Shown: positions 1 through 11,825 of the stretch, one piece after another | Position numbering within the stretch: the stretch's first letter is position 1 | Layout of the letters: each line of letters begins with the position of its first letter | DNA from: Moringa oleifera | Lineage: Eukaryota; Streptophyta; Magnoliopsida; Brassicales; Moringaceae | NCBI GenBank assembly: GCA_021397835.1 | Contig: JAJFZO010000230.1 | Coordinates: 4,892,001 to 4,956,000, forward strand | Direction of reading: 5' to 3' | Length of the DNA: 64,000 nt | Made by a program: the position numbers and the translations under genes | Notes under the pieces: generated by a model | What the model saw: the letters and a program-made list of their open reading frames with translations, nothing else | What the model was told of the DNA's origin: nothing | Databases searched by the model: none

Positions 1-480
1 TAGTTGAATATTTTTCTTGAGCCTTAGACCACATCCTTGAATAATACATCACTATTTATTTTTGTCCTTTTATTATCTTGATAAGGATTCCTCCAAATCT
101 TATTTTAGATATATTTGTCTTTACTTTTTTGTCTTTTATTTTTTTCTTTAGCACTCTATCCATAATGTCTTCTATCCATGCAAGAAGATTATTTTTTTAA
201 TCTTTTAAACAATAGTTTACTTATTTATCTAAGATTTAGGATAAAATCTAACTCATAATTGAAGTCACTTAAAATCTCTAAAGTTGTATTTTGTCTTTTA
301 TTTCTTTTGAAAATTTATTTGCAAATTCTATTGCCCTAGTCATATGATTAATTGTCCTTTAAAATATTTCATATCTTAAAAATCTAACTTTTGTTTAGAA
401 TAATTTCATCTTTTGGCTGATATTACACAAATAAAATTTAAGATAAAGATCATATAAGATCTTGAGATTTATCTTTTATT
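1..480 (-). mobile_element. Decayed endogenous pararetrovirus relic, copy A (RT/RNase H region)
   Basis: The minus-strand translation of this AT-rich stretch gives short pieces resembling the end of the reverse transcriptase and the start of RNase H of Caulimoviridae-type elements, broken by many stops. The same segment recurs, diverged, near 2400-2640, so the two stretches are relics of one family in the same orientation. It runs off the left edge of the window. It has no intact reading frame and is not functional. The family call rests on the similarity between the copies and on fragmentary matches, so it is moderate at best. Confidence 0.4.
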
Positions 481-2199
481 CCAACAAACCTACTTTTACA
501 AAGTCAAAATAAACTTTGATAATCAATTTTGATTGCATTTATTAAATAAATTTTATTTAAAACTATTGATTTTATTTTATCTCTAATTTAATTATAACGT
601 CTTCCAACAACCTTTGACATATGAATCAAATTAAATTTTATAAAAAAATTAGTCAAAAATTATTCAAATGTGAAGAATTAAATCAAAATGGAATTTAAAA
701 TCTATTTAAGTAATTCTTTTTAAAAATATTTTAATAACAAAAATATTATTAATTTTTCTCAATCATTTTTATTAAGACCCAATTTGGATAAAATTAATAA
801 ATAAAAATTTATTTAAATATTTTTTAAAAATCAATATTTTATCAAGAAAAGAGTGCAAAACTAAGATTTAAAATAACATTTACCAAAAAAATTTATTATG
901 CAAAATAATACTTATAAATTTTTAAATAAAATTATTAAATTTATAAATTATTGCTATAATAATAATGTGAAAAATTAATATTTAATCTCATAATTAATAT
1001 AAAAATATAAACTATAATAATAATATAATATATTTAAAATTATTTACTATGCATAACTAGGTTAATTATAAATTATTTAAATTTTAAATCAAAATAAATA
1101 ATATCTATAATTAAAAAATAAGAAATATTGAAAACAAAATTGTATTGATTTTGAAGATTTAAAATGCTATAATTCATCTTCTAACTTCTGGAACAAAAAT
1201 AAAATTTGCTCATAGAGGAGTATGGAAGTCTATCTCCCTTAACTATGCTTGACTATTTATAGTAAATAAAGTAGAACACATTATTGTGAAAATCTTGTCA
1301 ATAAAGATTTGTTTTTGCCTTTTATTTTCTTCTTTTGCATTATTATTTTTTCTTATGAGTTGGCTTCCCTTACTTTTACTAACCATCATCCTTCTTGTAT
1401 TCTTTATGACTTGAAGCCATAAGAATTTAAGGGCTTTTTTTATACATAAATTATCAACACATATTATTCATGGATATTTAAATACACATAATAATAATAT
1501 GCATGAGTAATTAAATGAGAAAAACTTATAAATTATTTAGGTAAATTGCTATACTTGCATTTTTTTTGAAGGTAAATTTTTTTTTTTCACTTTTAGAAAT
1601 TGGTATAGTGTTGTTCAGTAAAAGTTTAGCTACTTTGTCATTTTTTATTATATTGCCTACATATATTTATAAATATTACTCATAGGTAAAATATTATAAA
1701 GTTGTCCACATATAAGTAGAAATGTTATATATATGTGCAAAATATATTTTAAAATTACTAGTAATGATAGGTGAGATACATTTTGTCTTGTTTAGCTAGA
1801 ATTTATGATCATAAATGCTGAAAGGATAACTTTTCGCTTTTGTAAGCTCGATGGATTTGATTCTTGAATCTTAAAGAATAAACTTGAATCTTAGTGGTTC
1901 TGGGAGACATTTTTAAAGAATAAAATGAAAGTTTGATAGGAGTATCCATCACTTTTTTTTTTTCCACATAAAAACTTTTTAGTCAAAAAATCTGAGATAA
2001 AATTCCTTTATCCTTTAATAAACTTAAGATTAAATCAAATGAAGATAAAATTATTTACCGTCTAGTAAATTTCGGTTTTAGCAAAATTTGCTTTGAAACT
2101 AAATTTTGTACATCTTTTTGTAAAACCTTTTTTACTGCTTTATAATCTATTTACAATAAAATTTTTATAATACAAATTATCTTAAAATTTTGTGATACA
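481..2199. other. AT-rich non-coding stretch
   Basis: This stretch consists of long A/T runs with no open frame of note and no splice-consistent coding potential on either strand. It separates the two pararetrovirus-like relics and may itself be decayed element DNA. I see nothing else that can be named. Confidence 0.5.
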
Positions 2200-3060
2200 T
2201 AAAACAATAGATAATTTTTGTTAAATAGTTGAGTAGTTTTCTTGGGACTATTATATTATTTGGATAACACTATCTTTAAATCTTATATTCAAAACATTTA
2301 TATGGACTGCTATGGATGCTTTTGGATTTGCTATTCATAAACATGATAAGATTTTACTTTTTCATAATCACGTTGGAGAATTCTTTCTCAATCTCCTAAA
2401 TAAAAGTTTACTTCTCTGTCTCAAATAGGGAATGAAATTTGAAAAATAATTTACGCACCTTAAAAATCTTTATAGTAGTATTTTATCTTTTATTTCATCT
2501 AGAAGTAAATTGTATTGCTTTAGTTATGGGAACAATTATTCCTTGGTAAATTTATGTCCTAAAACTTACATTTGTTTAGAGTAGCTTCATTTTCTTAACT
2601 GATGTTACTAATGCATCTTGCTTCTTGATATTTAAAAATTTTTGCAAATATTTAAAGTGCTAGCTCACTAAGTCAAAAAAATACTAATATATCATTTATA
2701 TAACCATTTCATTCTTAATTGTTTGGAATTTAAATAGAGCATGCTTGAGATTGAATGGTATACATTCCAATCATAATGGTTAAACGACACATTAAATACA
2801 ATCTTATGTTTGTGTTTTTCAACTATTTGTATTTGTTAATATCTTGATTTTATATTAAATTTTGAAAATACTAAAACATTGTATAATCTAATAATAAGAT
2901 CATTTTTATTTGATACCATATATTTAATCCATCTTTAAATTTATTGAGAGGCTTATAATTAATAACTAATCTACTTGCTTCTTTTTTTTTTTTTTGTGTC
3001 ACCATTTTTATGTACATAAAAGGTAGAACAATTCCAAAGGGATTTACCAAGCTTAATTAA
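2200..3060 (-). mobile_element. Decayed endogenous pararetrovirus relic, copy B (RT to RNase H)
   Basis: Read on the minus strand from about 3060 down to 2200, fragments appear in the order expected for a caulimovirid polymerase: central reverse transcriptase, the region around its catalytic loop, then RNase H. Stops and frameshifts occur throughout, so no product can be made. The part around 2400-2640 is a diverged copy of 240-480. Endogenous pararetroviruses integrated by illegitimate recombination are common in eudicot genomes. An old gypsy-type RT is the main alternative. Confidence 0.5.
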
Positions 3061-4087
3061 TTTCTTATCTAATATTTTTTGGATTTTTTTTGCAATATTC
3101 TAATAATTCTTTTTTCATTTGTATATATCTGGCCATTGTAAGAATTTTTTTCACAAAAATATTTTTCATAAGGGAGATGTACTACACGCCTTTTTTTACC
3201 CAAAAAAACATTTAGTATTTTTACACATAATTTTTTTGATAGTTTTTTTTTGTACTCCTTATTTGGTTTTGTATTTCTTGTTTTTTTTTAATTGTTTCTC
3301 TATCCGTTTGCACTCTCTTAATTTGTTTTTAAATTAAATTTTTCCTCAATAAATTTAGTTCCTTATCAATCAGTGAATTTATAAAACTAAATGTAATGGA
3401 CTCTCCTAATGCTTGAGAATCCTTCTTATCTATTGAAAAATAATACATTTAGGTAAAAGATTGTGTTCTTAATATGACTCTTTATAAAATATCTTTAACT
3501 AATGTGAAAGAAGTTGTTGTACAATACTCTTAATAGATATCTTGATGTTGGCCCTAAATATGCAATCCAAAAGAAGGTAAATAAGATATTTTAAATTTTT
3601 TTATTTTTATACCAAAATTTTAAATTTTCATGCAATAATTTAGCTACCATAATAATATATTCACAAATATAAGTGCGAAAACTAAAGAAAAGAGATAAAA
3701 AAAGCAAACACAATTTAACATGGTCAACTCTTGCCTACATCTACGACTTCAAGCCACGCTTGAGAATTATCTGCATATCTTTTTGTGAAATACACCTTAA
3801 TTATTTCCTGAGCAAGATCTTTTACAACAAGATAATCCCATGCCTTAATACCAAATCTCACCAAAATAATATATAATTTTTTACAATAAGAAATTCTCAC
3901 ACAAAAGTAAAGTAATCATAATGAAGTTTAAGATCTTTGAAAGACTAATTTAAAAATAGATAATTTTTTCAAGTGTAAGAGATGATATTTTTAAAAAGCC
4001 TTTTATACCTAGATTTAAAAATAGAGTAGTTACTCATAGAACATACTTGTTGAGATATCGTATCACTAATACCGTCAAAGGGCTCAT
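3061..4087. other. AT-rich non-coding stretch
   Basis: No credible gene is present. Two short open frames (72 and 67 codons) are low-complexity Phe/Leu/Lys-rich translations of T- or A-rich DNA without recognisable domains. The part next to 3060 could be the upstream continuation of the pararetrovirus relic. Confidence 0.5.
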
Positions 4088-4358
4088 AGCATCGCTTCAA
4101 CTAGCCAATACTCATAAAATTTGAATTCAAGTGATAATACCGCTTCATACTAGTAATATCACTTCAAACAAAAGTAATTTTGATAGTATCAAGCATTGAT
4201 AGGTAGTATTATTAAGGGATTGGTAATACCGCTTTAACTAGTTGAATACTCACAAAATTCGAATTGATGTGATAATATGGCTTCATACAGAAAGTATCGG
4301 CTTGGATAGAAGTGTTTTTGGTAGTACCAAGCATTGATTAGTAGTACTGTTTAATTAG
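4088..4358. repeat. Two diverged tandem units of about 137 bp
   Basis: The phrase CGCTTCAACTAG at 4093 recurs as CGCTTTAACTAG at 4230. The flanking bases align along the whole unit, including the AATACTCA(T/C)AAAATT(T/C)GAATT stretch and the AAGCATTGAT end. The units are diverged, so the duplication is old. The sequence is less AT-rich than its surroundings and is rich in short ATACCGCTTCA-like motifs. Confidence 0.6.
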
Positions 4359-5091
4359 TACCGCTTAACGGCAGTGCCATTTGATAGCGACAATACAACT
4401 CAACTCAAAATGACAGCATATTTTGATTTTTTTAATATCATAACTGGTATAAAAATGTAAATTATTTTTACAATAATAAAACATAAATTTTAAAAATATT
4501 TCCTACATGATTTGGTTATAAGCTAATCTAATATATTTAATAATATATATATATATATATTATCAAAATATTTTGAGTATTTTTAAGACATGAGGATATT
4601 TTACTTATATATTTTAATAATTATTATATTAAATAATAATAAATTTGATATTGAAATAATAGAGTTTTACGTTGATAATAATTTCTAATTCAAATTTAAA
4701 TGTACTAGTAAGTATATTAATAAGTGTTAATTTATATAGATATTAATTTATGTAACATTATAATATTTCTAAAATATTAATCTTAAATAGTTTATAGTTT
4801 TAAAATTTTAAATTACATGAATATTGATCATCTTTATCTACATTATTAAATGCATCCTAAAAATTAATCTCAATTTGATAATATTTTAAATTAAAAATAT
4901 TTATACATGTAAACAAAACCATTTTAAATCTTAATATAAATTATACGTATGGAGAAATTTATAATTTAAAATTGTTTAAAGCAGATCATAAGTAAAAAGA
5001 AAATCACAATTTTGATAATAAACTAATACTTGATAAATTTTATTTAAAATATGTAAATTATATCATTTTGATATGATAAACTTCTATAATA
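4359..5091. other. AT-rich non-coding stretch with a short TA run
   Basis: A (TA)n microsatellite lies near 4538-4559. The rest is A/T-rich DNA without open frames of note or recognised motifs. Confidence 0.5.
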
Positions 5092-5652
5092 AAAATTAAG
5101 GTTAAAGTCTCATAAAATCTTTATATTTACACTATCTTACCAATCAAATTTTTATATTTAAAAAATAACAGTTAAATCTTGATATATCAATTTGATTTAG
5201 ATTAAACTTTATCAAAAAATTTAAAAATTAGGGATATTCAAATTGAAGATCTTATATAATGAATTTTGACTTAAAATTTTTTTAAAATATAAAGTAATAT
5301 TTAAACTACTGTGACAAAAAAGTTTTATTATTTTTTCAGTAATTATGTTATTTTTTAAAATTTTTTGATATTATAAATTTAAAATATATTTTTTTAATAC
5401 TCAAAAAATTATTAATCTTTTTGTTATGATAACTTGAATATTTTTTTACATCAATGAAAAATTTAAAGTTAAAATTTATTACATAAGATCTTCAATTTGA
5501 ATATTTTTAATTTTTAAAATTTTTGATAATGTTCAATTTAGATCAAATTAATAGATTAAAATTTGATTTATCACTTTTTAAATATAAAAATTTAATTGAT
5601 AAGACAGGTTAAACATCAAAATTTTATGAGATTTTTACTCTAAAAATTTTTA
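5092..5652. mobile_element. Foldback (MITE-like) element, copy 1
   Basis: Two arms of roughly 210 bp are reverse complements of each other. The left arm is about 5097-5310 and the right arm about 5432-5650. Shared blocks include TTCAAATTGAAGATCTTAT on the left against its complement on the right, and CAATCAAATTTTTATATTTA against TAAATATAAAAATTTAATTG. There is no coding capacity. Related copies appear near 13250, 37088, 44648 and 45588. The arrangement fits a non-autonomous foldback element whose partner is not visible here. Confidence 0.65.
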
Positions 5653-6540
5653 ATTAACCATACTTGCAAGATATTTATAACATCAATGTTGTTGCAATAA
5701 AAAAATTGTGAGAGTAAACTTATGATGGACCTTTACGATTTATTTTTTGTCAATTATAATTTTTTCATTATTAAGAAAAAAATTAAAGTTTGATTTATTT
5801 TAAAATATTAATTAAAAATTTATTCAAAATTTTATTTTGATATATTTATCTTAAAAATTTTGAGTTTGAGATTGCTATAAATTTATCAATATTACATTAT
5901 AATTAATAATTATTTTATATGTCACTAAATATACAAATGTGATATTTAATTGTTTTTATAATTTTTATATTACAAATTTTGTTATTAATTTTTAATAGTT
6001 TAATTTATATTTTTTAAATTATAATTTATAATAATATTATTAATAAATATGTAACACATATTCAATATAATAAATAACCTCATATAATGCTCGGGTTTAT
6101 AACTAGTTGACATAATATGTATAAACTAGATTTAAAAAAAAATTATCAAATTTTGTTCTAAGTTAAGTTCATCTTATAAATATAACTATATTATATATTT
6201 TACATGTTAAAATCTATTTTGTAATTGATAGAAATACATCATACTTAGTGATTTGATTGATTTTGATATTACATGTAAAATACATCAAGTTTATCATATA
6301 TTTAATATTTTAAAAATTAAAATTTAAAAATTTTTAATTTTATTAAACAAAAATTTTATAAAATTTTAATGTTTATATTTTAAAAACAATAATATAAATT
6401 TTAATATTATTAAATTTATCGAAACAAACTATTTGTTAACGGTTTTCAATAATATTACTATTTAGTTAAAAATAAAATAAAATATTTATAATTTATTCAT
6501 TAATCAATTTTGATTTCTTACAGGCGCTTCCTTCTTCCTT
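5653..6540. other. AT-rich non-coding stretch
   Basis: A/T-rich spacer with no supported gene. It ends where base composition changes sharply near 6520. Confidence 0.5.
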
Positions 6541-6711
6541 GTCCTGCTTTATGAGCTCAATTTTTTCAGTTGGTTTGCTTGAGGGAGATTAACCACGGCA
6601 CTTGGTTGGTGTTAAACAAACTTGTTGTTGGTCCTACTCCTCGGCAACGAACTGGGCCATTGGCTCTCACCTTAATTCAATCAGTTTCGAGTGCTCTGTC
6701 TTCTGTAAACC

Positions 6712-6910
6712 ATGGCGGCGACGTTGACTCTTCAATTTTCTTTTCTTTCTTGACTTGGGAAGCTCAAAGATCAATGCTAACTCCCATGACTCGGAACGAT
6801 TTTCCAGGTCACCAATTCCATCTTCAGACGGAAAACCGATGAGGCAGTATAGATTAGTCTCTTCTAGTAGTTATTCAAGAATCTCTTGCAGCCTCCAAAG
6901 AGAGAGAAAG
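6712..6910 (+). pseudogene. Possible broken first exon of a plastid-targeted protein
   Basis: An ATG in good context (ACCATGGCGGCG) opens a frame reading MAATLTLQFSFLS and then meets TGA. One frame over, the reading continues as GSSKINANSHDSERFSRSP and a further Ser/Arg-rich stretch. Together these look like a chloroplast transit peptide interrupted by a single-base indel. The island is much less AT-rich than the DNA to its left and has no recognisable downstream domain. I cannot name the parent gene. It may instead be untranslated leader or chance composition. Confidence 0.25.
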
Positions 6911-7226
6911 ATGGATGTGCTACATCAAGTCATTATCTATCATTTTACTTTTCTGTTTTTTTATATTTTTATTAAAATTTAAATATATAAACGTCAGTTC
7001 ATCCTGTATTTTAAATGTATCGATGATGTTGGTTAATTTCCTTCCCTACTATTTTCAAACATTTAACGAATTAGTTGTAATTTCTGCTCCAGTTTCCTGA
7101 AAAATGCTCACTGAAGAACACATCTTGGATGGGTGTAGCGGCAGAAAACACACAGCAACGTGATTCTAATTTCTTTCTTGGTAATCTCTCAAAGCACACA
7201 AGTGACTGATAAAAGCATACAGATCT

Positions 7227-9680
7227 TTAAACATCTCCTGGATCCTTCGTAGGAGATCGAGAAGGACGTGTGGGAGTTTCACTTCCCATGCCAGATCTCT
7301 TCGTGTCACTGGGCAGAACAAGATTAAACAGTTTTAAGAGTCTTCATCGATAGAATAAATCATCAACAACAGGAAGGTCAAGATTGATAGTTTACCGGTG
7401 TTGCGTTGACACGATCACATTATCAGATATAAAATCGCGATCAACTGCATGCACACCAGCAGTTAAAAATCATACAAAATGGCAGAAAACCGTTATATGT
7501 ACTTAGCAACATTGACATAGACTTGCCTGTGACAATCTTCATTTGTGACTCCAACTCAACACGAACTCTCTGGCCATTAACGTCAACAACACGCCCACGG
7601 TAGCCCTTGTAAGGACCCTTGCGTATTTTAACTGTAGTACCAACCAAAGCAACCCCACGCCCTCCAGTTCCACCTCTATGCCTTCCTCCCACTGTGAGAA
7701 AATTTAAAAATGTAGACCGAATATAAGCAAGAGAAAGAGGCAAGAAAAGAGCAATCGGATCATAACATCATATGGAGGACCACCTCTAGGAGTTCTCCTC
7801 GGGGACGGTGGTGTAGGAGGAGGAGGAGGAGGAGGAGGAGGAGGAGGCTGCTGGAAACTGCCAAACTGGGAATCACTCTAGAAATTTGAAGTACATGCGA
7901 CAAAATCCGGATTATAAGCACAGGAGAACTGCTTAATCCAGCACATACACACAGAAAAAGGGAATAAAGAAAGGACCAACAAAATCCTTACAGTTTGTGA
8001 GCCTCCCACAATCGCACACCAATTAGATTTAGCACAAACGAAGCCACCATGCTCAACGTGAAGGCCATCATAGATGAACAAAAGACCACTGTATATGTGT
8101 TCTACAGGACCTTGCTTTCCCTATTATAGACAGATGGAGATGAACTGTCAATTATCAAGCTACATAATAATAAACAAAACTAAGAAATTAGAAATGGTAA
8201 GCTCACTTTGCAAGGACCCTCCAGAATCCTGACAACATCTTTTACTGAAACAGTGTTTTTGTAGCGATCTTGCCCCTTTTTTTTCTTCTTAATCTTGCGC
8301 CTGACGTCTCTCAATTTAACAACAGCAACCTTAGGTCTCTCCGGAATTCCTTTAAGAACCTTTAGGAGGCAGTAAAGAACACAAAGCAGGGGCAGAAATA
8401 ACAGTACTTCGAAAGAGAATGTAAAATGGACAGCAGATCACGTTGGAATATTTACTTGAAATGCTTCACTCTCCACACCTATTATTACTCCAAAACTGAG
8501 ATCACTGCATGGCATAAAATAAAAATCAGAAATCGATTTTAGAAGCAAATGCATGAATTCAGTTGTTGAACAAGCAACTTACTCTAGTAGCACAAGATCG
8601 TGCAGCCCATAGTCCCCAATTTTGGCAACACCAGTACTCACCTCAGAGCTCCCCACAACATCATCAGCAAATACACGGATCTGAAAATAATAATTTTGAC
8701 ATCATATATTTCTTTTCACTCGAAAAGTTAATTTTGAAATTTTAGAAATTGTTGCCAATGAATCAGTATCACTCACATGTTCCTTAGTTGTATCTGACAG
8801 AATGGTGACCACATGCTGCTCTACCTTAACGACCATACCAGTTGCTCCTTCCCGAGCCCCTGAGACAACCTTCACATGATTGCCAGGTTCAAAGTACTTG
8901 CACAGCTCTTTTTCATTGATAGCAAGAGATTTCTGCAAAATATCATTCTAGTGAATAGAAAAGAAGAAAATCATGCACACAACGTAGGAGAAATGATAGA
9001 AAATAATGTAAAGTTCTTACAGGAAGGCCTTTGGTTTCTGGTTTCATTTCTGGTCTGATGTGAATAATCTCTTCATCAACTTTCTCAACGTATCCCTTCA
9101 AATTTTTCAGATCACCTTTTACACCAATAACTGCATCACCCTTCATAAAATGACCTTTCTTTCTGTTTGCAAATAAAGTCGACAGACTAGCAATGTCGCA
9201 GTCTTCATTCTCGCCAGGTGTTCGGAACTTCTCAAGCTCATCAAAAGTTGGTTTTATGTTTTGTACACTAATTGATTTCATTGACACCGTTTTGTACAAG
9301 AAGCCATCTTTGAACAGCATCCCTGCCATACTCTCAAAAGAATCACTTCTGCTCTCAACAGGTATATGCAGTTTCCTGGGGGTACATCACAAACATTAAG
9401 ACCCACTAAATAAGAAGGTTTTGAAAATGATAAAGGTACAGCCTGTGCTACCTAGCTTCATCAGTATTCATAAAGCGAGAAGGGACAGAAGCCTTCTTCT
9501 TCACAACCTCCCTGCCTTCCTGAAACAGAAATCCATTGTCTTATAACCACCAAAATCCATCAACTAATAGTGCAAAAATCTTTTCCACAACATCAACGGA
9601 TAAGCAAATGAACAAACCACATAGACCTAGCTTCCTCCGTTCCCCCCCCCCCCCCCCCCCCCCACCCAAACAACCCCCCC

Positions 9681-9729
<49 letters not shown>

Positions 9730-11173
9730 ATCCATATGTCATACCAATTTATTTGCAAGAGCCTGTAGGTCAATCCTGGGAATTAATTTCACAGTTATCC
9801 TTTTCCGCACATTGTCCACATCCACTACCTGCATAGCAGCAAGATGATCGTGAGATGCAAATATATGAGAAATAGTTCATAACTACTGTAGAAAAAATGT
9901 ATCATACTTTAGCAAGGTCTCCTTTATAAGCCCTAAGCTTCATTCTGACCCATGCACCTCTAGACAGATCAACTGCTTTGCTTTCAACCGAAAGAACAGC
10001 AGTCATCTCCCGTATTGGAACAAGCAATATTGTCTGATTGGAGTATATATTTGGCATACGCTTGATAGCCTGAGAAAAAATGCCTGATTATAAAACTTGA
10101 AAGTGATAAGCCTGATACCTTCACGCTACACAATTCAAACATCTCAATCATGACATACCTTCTCCACATGGGCTTTCTTGTCTGCTTCAACATATATGAA
10201 ATTTTGGAGGTGATCAAGTGCAATAACGGACATGATCTGCAGTTCATCAGGTCCTTTACGAAGACACTTGCGCATCAAGGAACCAGCTACCTCCCTTCCA
10301 CGGCCAATCTGACATACATCCAGAGAAAGTTCAGTTAACTTCTTATACCCACTGCTCAGAGGAAAATAATAGACGAAGATAGCAAAGCATTCATAAATGA
10401 AAGTTAAGAAAGATAATCCTACCACACATTTCACCATAAACAAACTCGGATCCCTCACAGATGGCAGAAGAGCTTGTTGCTCAACATCTGTGATCTCCTC
10501 GTCACATTCTGTATGACTTGACCTGGCATACCTAGCCTGAATTCTACGTGCTAGAGCTTCAAAATCTTCTTGTTCATCCTCCCGAGGCAGCAGGGGGCGT
10601 CGGTGAATCCTTGCCCCATCATCTTCATCCGGTAGGTCTCCACCATCTACTATGAAATCTGCACAAGAGCATTAATGTCCAGCAAATCGATTATCATAGG
10701 GCAGAAAACATAGGATCATAGAAATTGAAAAAGATCCAAAGATTCAATTGAAACGAAAACAGTTAAATCGTGTGTGACCTATCAAAAGAAAGATTAAGAA
10801 AGAGAGAGAGAGACTTAAAGAGAAAGAAAGAAAAGAAAGCCGTACCATCATCCCCACCTTCTTCTTCCTCCTCCTCCTCCTCATCGCTATCAACCTGCGC
10901 TTCAAGATCGAAGAACTCAGAGCCAGACCTCTTCTTAGCCTTGTGCCTTCCTTTTCCTTTCCGCCCATAATCATCATCATCCTCATCCTCTTCCTCGGCG
11001 ACGTCGTCTATGAAATCGGATCTTCGCCGCTTCCTACTTGATCCCTCTACTCTATGGTAGTCTTGCTCCTCATCGTCTTCCTCTTCCTCCTCTTCTTCCT
11101 CGTCATCAAGCGCCTCCTGATCCTCATAAACGTCCTTCATATCGTCGTCGTCACCAACTCCTCGACGACCCAT
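7227..11173 (-). CDS. SPT5-type transcription elongation factor lacking the C-terminal repeat region
   Basis: SPT5 pairs with SPT4 (DSIF) on RNA polymerase II in the nucleus and controls elongation. Sixteen exons, read from the start, join in frame to 785 residues: 11173-10846, 10658-10423, 10308-10159, 10069-9908, 9828-9745, 9519-9452, 9375-9021, 8932-8777, 8680-8583, 8504-8456, 8359-8207, 8120-7992, 7877-7784, 7691-7527, 7444-7396, 7308-7227. Domains in order: a very acidic Asp/Glu-rich N-terminus (1-109), an NGN domain starting near residue 180 (FMVKCV), then five KOW-type segments, with a Pro run encoded by a CCT repeat before the last. After the fifth KOW (KGYRGRV) the frame reads SGMGSETPTRPSRSP and stops. 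Plant SPT5 is usually about 1000-1050 residues, with a Thr/Ser-Pro repeat region and a final KOW that are absent here. The donor at 7526 is GC. The donor after 7784 is uncertain (7781 also keeps frame). The first ATG precedes the acidic stretch as in the family. Confidence 0.85.
9642..9728. repeat. Compound C/A/TA low-complexity tract inside an SPT5 intron
   Basis: A run of C, then A, then alternating TA lies in the intron between SPT5 exons ending at 9745 and starting at 9519. On the transcribed strand it reads (TA)n, poly-T, poly-G. It creates spurious open frames on both strands. Such tracts are hypervariable and prone to assembly error, so its length here should not be trusted. Confidence 0.9.
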
Positions 11174-11290
11174 GCTGTTCTTCCGAGGCTTATGGGATAT
11201 TTCTCTGTAAGCCTCGGGGACAAGGCAAGACTATTGGGGTTAACGTCTGACTGACTATATCCGGAAAGGATAACAGAAGCGCTGAACCGG

Positions 11291-11299
11291 TTAGGGTTT
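11291..11299 (-). promoter_or_regulatory. Telo-box-like motif upstream of SPT5
   Basis: The minus strand reads AAACCCTAA about 120 bp upstream of the SPT5 start codon. A second AAACCCTAAA lies in 11476-11485. Telo boxes are frequent in plant promoters and leaders of growth and translation-related genes. Function here is inferred from the motif and position only. Confidence 0.35.
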
Positions 11300-11435
11300 A
11301 GAGTTTAGTATTTGGATTGAGAACGAATTCGGAGGTTTACTAGTGAAAAAAGCAAGACTAGTTCTGCCAAGTTGATCAATTATTAATCGGTAGGTTTGTT
11401 TCTTGTGTTGAGGACTTACAGAACAAAAGAAACTA

Positions 11436-11500
11436 ACCACGTTCAAGCGCCTCTTGATCCTTATAATCGTGGAATTGCTTTAGGGTTTTGTTCAACTGCA
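11436..11500 (-). other. Small duplicate of an SPT5 exon-1 segment, possibly a leader exon
   Basis: On the minus strand a stretch flanked by TGCAG on one side and GTTAGT on the other reads in one frame as DYKDQEALE. The SPT5 first exon has VYEDQEALD at residues 15-23. At DNA level TTATAAGGATCAAGAGGCGC matches TTATGAGGATCAGGAGGCGC with two differences. It could be a short tandem duplication of exon 1, or an upstream leader exon of the same gene. A (GA)n tract lies at 11527-11542. Confidence 0.4.
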
Positions 11501-11792
11501 GTGAAATGCCAGAAACAACAGAAGTGAGTGAGAGAGAGAGAGAAAGCGCGCGCGAAAACAGGGACGAGCAGGGCTGTGAAGGAAGATGAATTAACATGCA
11601 AATCTCATGACAGGGTTTAAATACCATGGCTTGACCAATTATACATAGACACGTCAGCATAACCGATTAACTGACAATTAATGCACGTGTTTAATTAGCT
11701 TAATGTTCAAGGACTCACGCCTTGGAATCACGCCTTGCCCTCTGACTGCCAAAAACAGAGCTCAGCCCCCCCTTGAAATGCATTCGTCGGCT

Positions 11793-11825
11793 ATCTACGT
11801 GGCCAAATGATTTTGCCACGTAGAT
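11793..11825. promoter_or_regulatory. Perfect 11-bp inverted repeat with ACGTGGC cores
   Basis: ATCTACGTGGC (11793-11803) and its exact reverse complement GCCACGTAGAT (11815-11825) are separated by 11 bp. The arms contain the ACGTGGC core of G-box/ABRE-type bZIP sites in both orientations. It lies about 620 bp upstream of SPT5. It may be a paired bZIP site or a small hairpin; nothing else here decides between them. Confidence 0.4.

Noticed and set aside
3119..3337. 72-codon Phe/Leu-rich frame
   Set aside because: Composition-driven translation of T-rich DNA with no domain or splice support.
9536..9847. Open frames on both strands around the C/A/TA tract
   Set aside because: They are translations of low-complexity intron sequence in the SPT5 gene.
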